The notes below the pieces were generated by a model. It was not told where the DNA came from, searched no databases, and was given only the letters and a program-made list of their open reading frames with translations. A stretch of DNA of 5,151 nt from Thioalkalivibrio sp. GTDB lineage: Bacteria > Pseudomonadota > Gammaproteobacteria > Ectothiorhodospirales > Ectothiorhodospiraceae. The stretch lies in NCBI GenBank assembly GCA_003563455.1, contig PWRV01000025.1, positions 1 to 5,151 of the forward strand. The letters are read 5' to 3'. Both the position numbers and the translations under genes were made by a program. Positions within the stretch are counted from its first letter, which is position 1. The number at the start of each line of letters is the position of its first letter. Positions 4,622 to 5,151 of the stretch are shown in pieces.

Positions 4622-5151
4622 ATGCGCAAGCTATCCATGGTCGACCAACTGATCAGCCAGGCGGACGCCTTCGTGAAGGTGGTCTCCGGCCAGGCGCGGG
4701 CCACGGGACGCCCGTCGCCGGCGCAGGGTCTGCCAGAGCCCTGGCTGGAGACCGAGGAACGCGCGCTTGTCGGGCGCCTGATGCGGGTGAATCACGCGGG
4801 CGAGGTCGCGGCGCAGGGGCTTTACCAGGGACAGATGCTGACCTCCCGTCGACCCGAAGTGCGCGAGCGTCTTGACCAGTCGGCACGCGAAGAGGGTGAC
4901 CACCTGCACTGGTGCGCCGAGCGCGCGCACGAGATGGGGGTGCGCACCAGTCTGCTGAATCCCGTCTGGTACCTGGGTTCGCTCGCGATGGGCGCCGCTG
5001 CGGGGCTCGCCGGCGACCGCTACAGCCTGGGCTTCGTCGACGAGACCGAACGACAGGTCGAACGCCACCTCGACCACCACCTCGAGCGTCTGCCGGACCA
5101 GGACAACCAGTCCGCGGCGATCCTGCTGCAGATGAAGCACGAGGAAGTCGA
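4622..5151 (+). CDS. coq7: Coq7-type 3-demethoxyubiquinol hydroxylase, 3' end cut off by the window
   Basis: This di-iron enzyme adds a late ring hydroxyl in ubiquinone synthesis, acting at the inner membrane; many proteobacteria use it where E. coli uses the flavoenzyme UbiF. 176 codons are present of roughly 210, with no stop before the edge. Ligands for the di-iron centre are visible: Glu61 (NHAGEVAAQGLYQGQ), Glu91 and His94 (EEGDHLHW), Glu143 (VDETERQVERHLDHHL), and probably Glu175 in MKHEEV, whose partner His would lie just past the edge. The spacing 61-91-143 equals that in human COQ7 (60-90-142). The hydrophobic segment 114-130 (PVWYLGSLAMGAAAGLA) fits the membrane-attached surface. 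An in-frame stop at 4610-4612 limits the start to ATG 4622 or Met6 at 4637; 4622 keeps the family-like N-terminus. There is no recognisable ribosome-binding site. Confidence 0.94.
   Translation, partial: MRKLSMVDQLISQADAFVKVVSGQARATGRPSPAQGLPEPWLETEERALVGRLMRVNHAGEVAAQGLYQGQMLTSRRPEVRERLDQSAREEGDHLHWCAERAHEMGVRTSLLNPVWYLGSLAMGAAAGLAGDRYSLGFVDETERQVERHLDHHLERLPDQDNQSAAILLQMKHEEV

Overview
The window is a GC-rich (roughly two-thirds G+C by eye) piece of a proteobacterial chromosome. The proteins (a stand-alone TrpG very like the Pseudomonas enzyme, an enterobacterial-type SpeD, a YhfA-like OsmC protein and a Coq7-type ubiquinone hydroxylase) point to a gammaproteobacterium. The high GC, the gene order and the short GGAGCGGCTT...AGCCGCGAT palindromes would suit a Chromatiales/Ectothiorhodospiraceae-like or Pseudomonas-related lineage. 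The genus is inference; I cannot place it exactly.

Layout. At the left edge (1-343, minus strand, 3' end cut off) is an exported histidine-phosphatase-family protein. A 218-bp divergent intergenic region follows; it carries a 17-bp tandem repeat and no clear promoter. From 562 to the right edge every gene is on the plus strand. trpG (562-1155), trpD (1244-2275) and trpC (2272-3081) form a tryptophan cluster, with trpD and trpC overlapping by four bases. Sixty-three bases later comes an OsmC/YhfA-like gene (3145-3600) with a very strong ribosome-binding site. A consensus-like sigma70 promoter with a dyad in its spacer then drives speD (3669-4481). A 140-bp spacer holds a REP-like inverted pair with a triplicated 11-bp head. 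coq7 (4622-5151) follows and runs off the right edge.

How the genes work together. TrpG supplies ammonia to anthranilate synthase (TrpE is not in the window), TrpD adds phosphoribose and TrpC closes the indole ring: three consecutive activities of tryptophan synthesis. SpeD makes decarboxylated S-adenosylmethionine for spermidine synthesis, and Coq7 hydroxylates a late ubiquinone intermediate. These are not one pathway, but the order trpG-trpD-trpC-(crp/vfr)-osmC-speD-coq7 is, from memory, the order in Pseudomonas. The notable difference is that no crp/vfr gene lies between trpC and osmC.

I see no new system, mobile element, CRISPR array or defence locus. This is ordinary housekeeping DNA; the points worth a second look are regulatory or structural.
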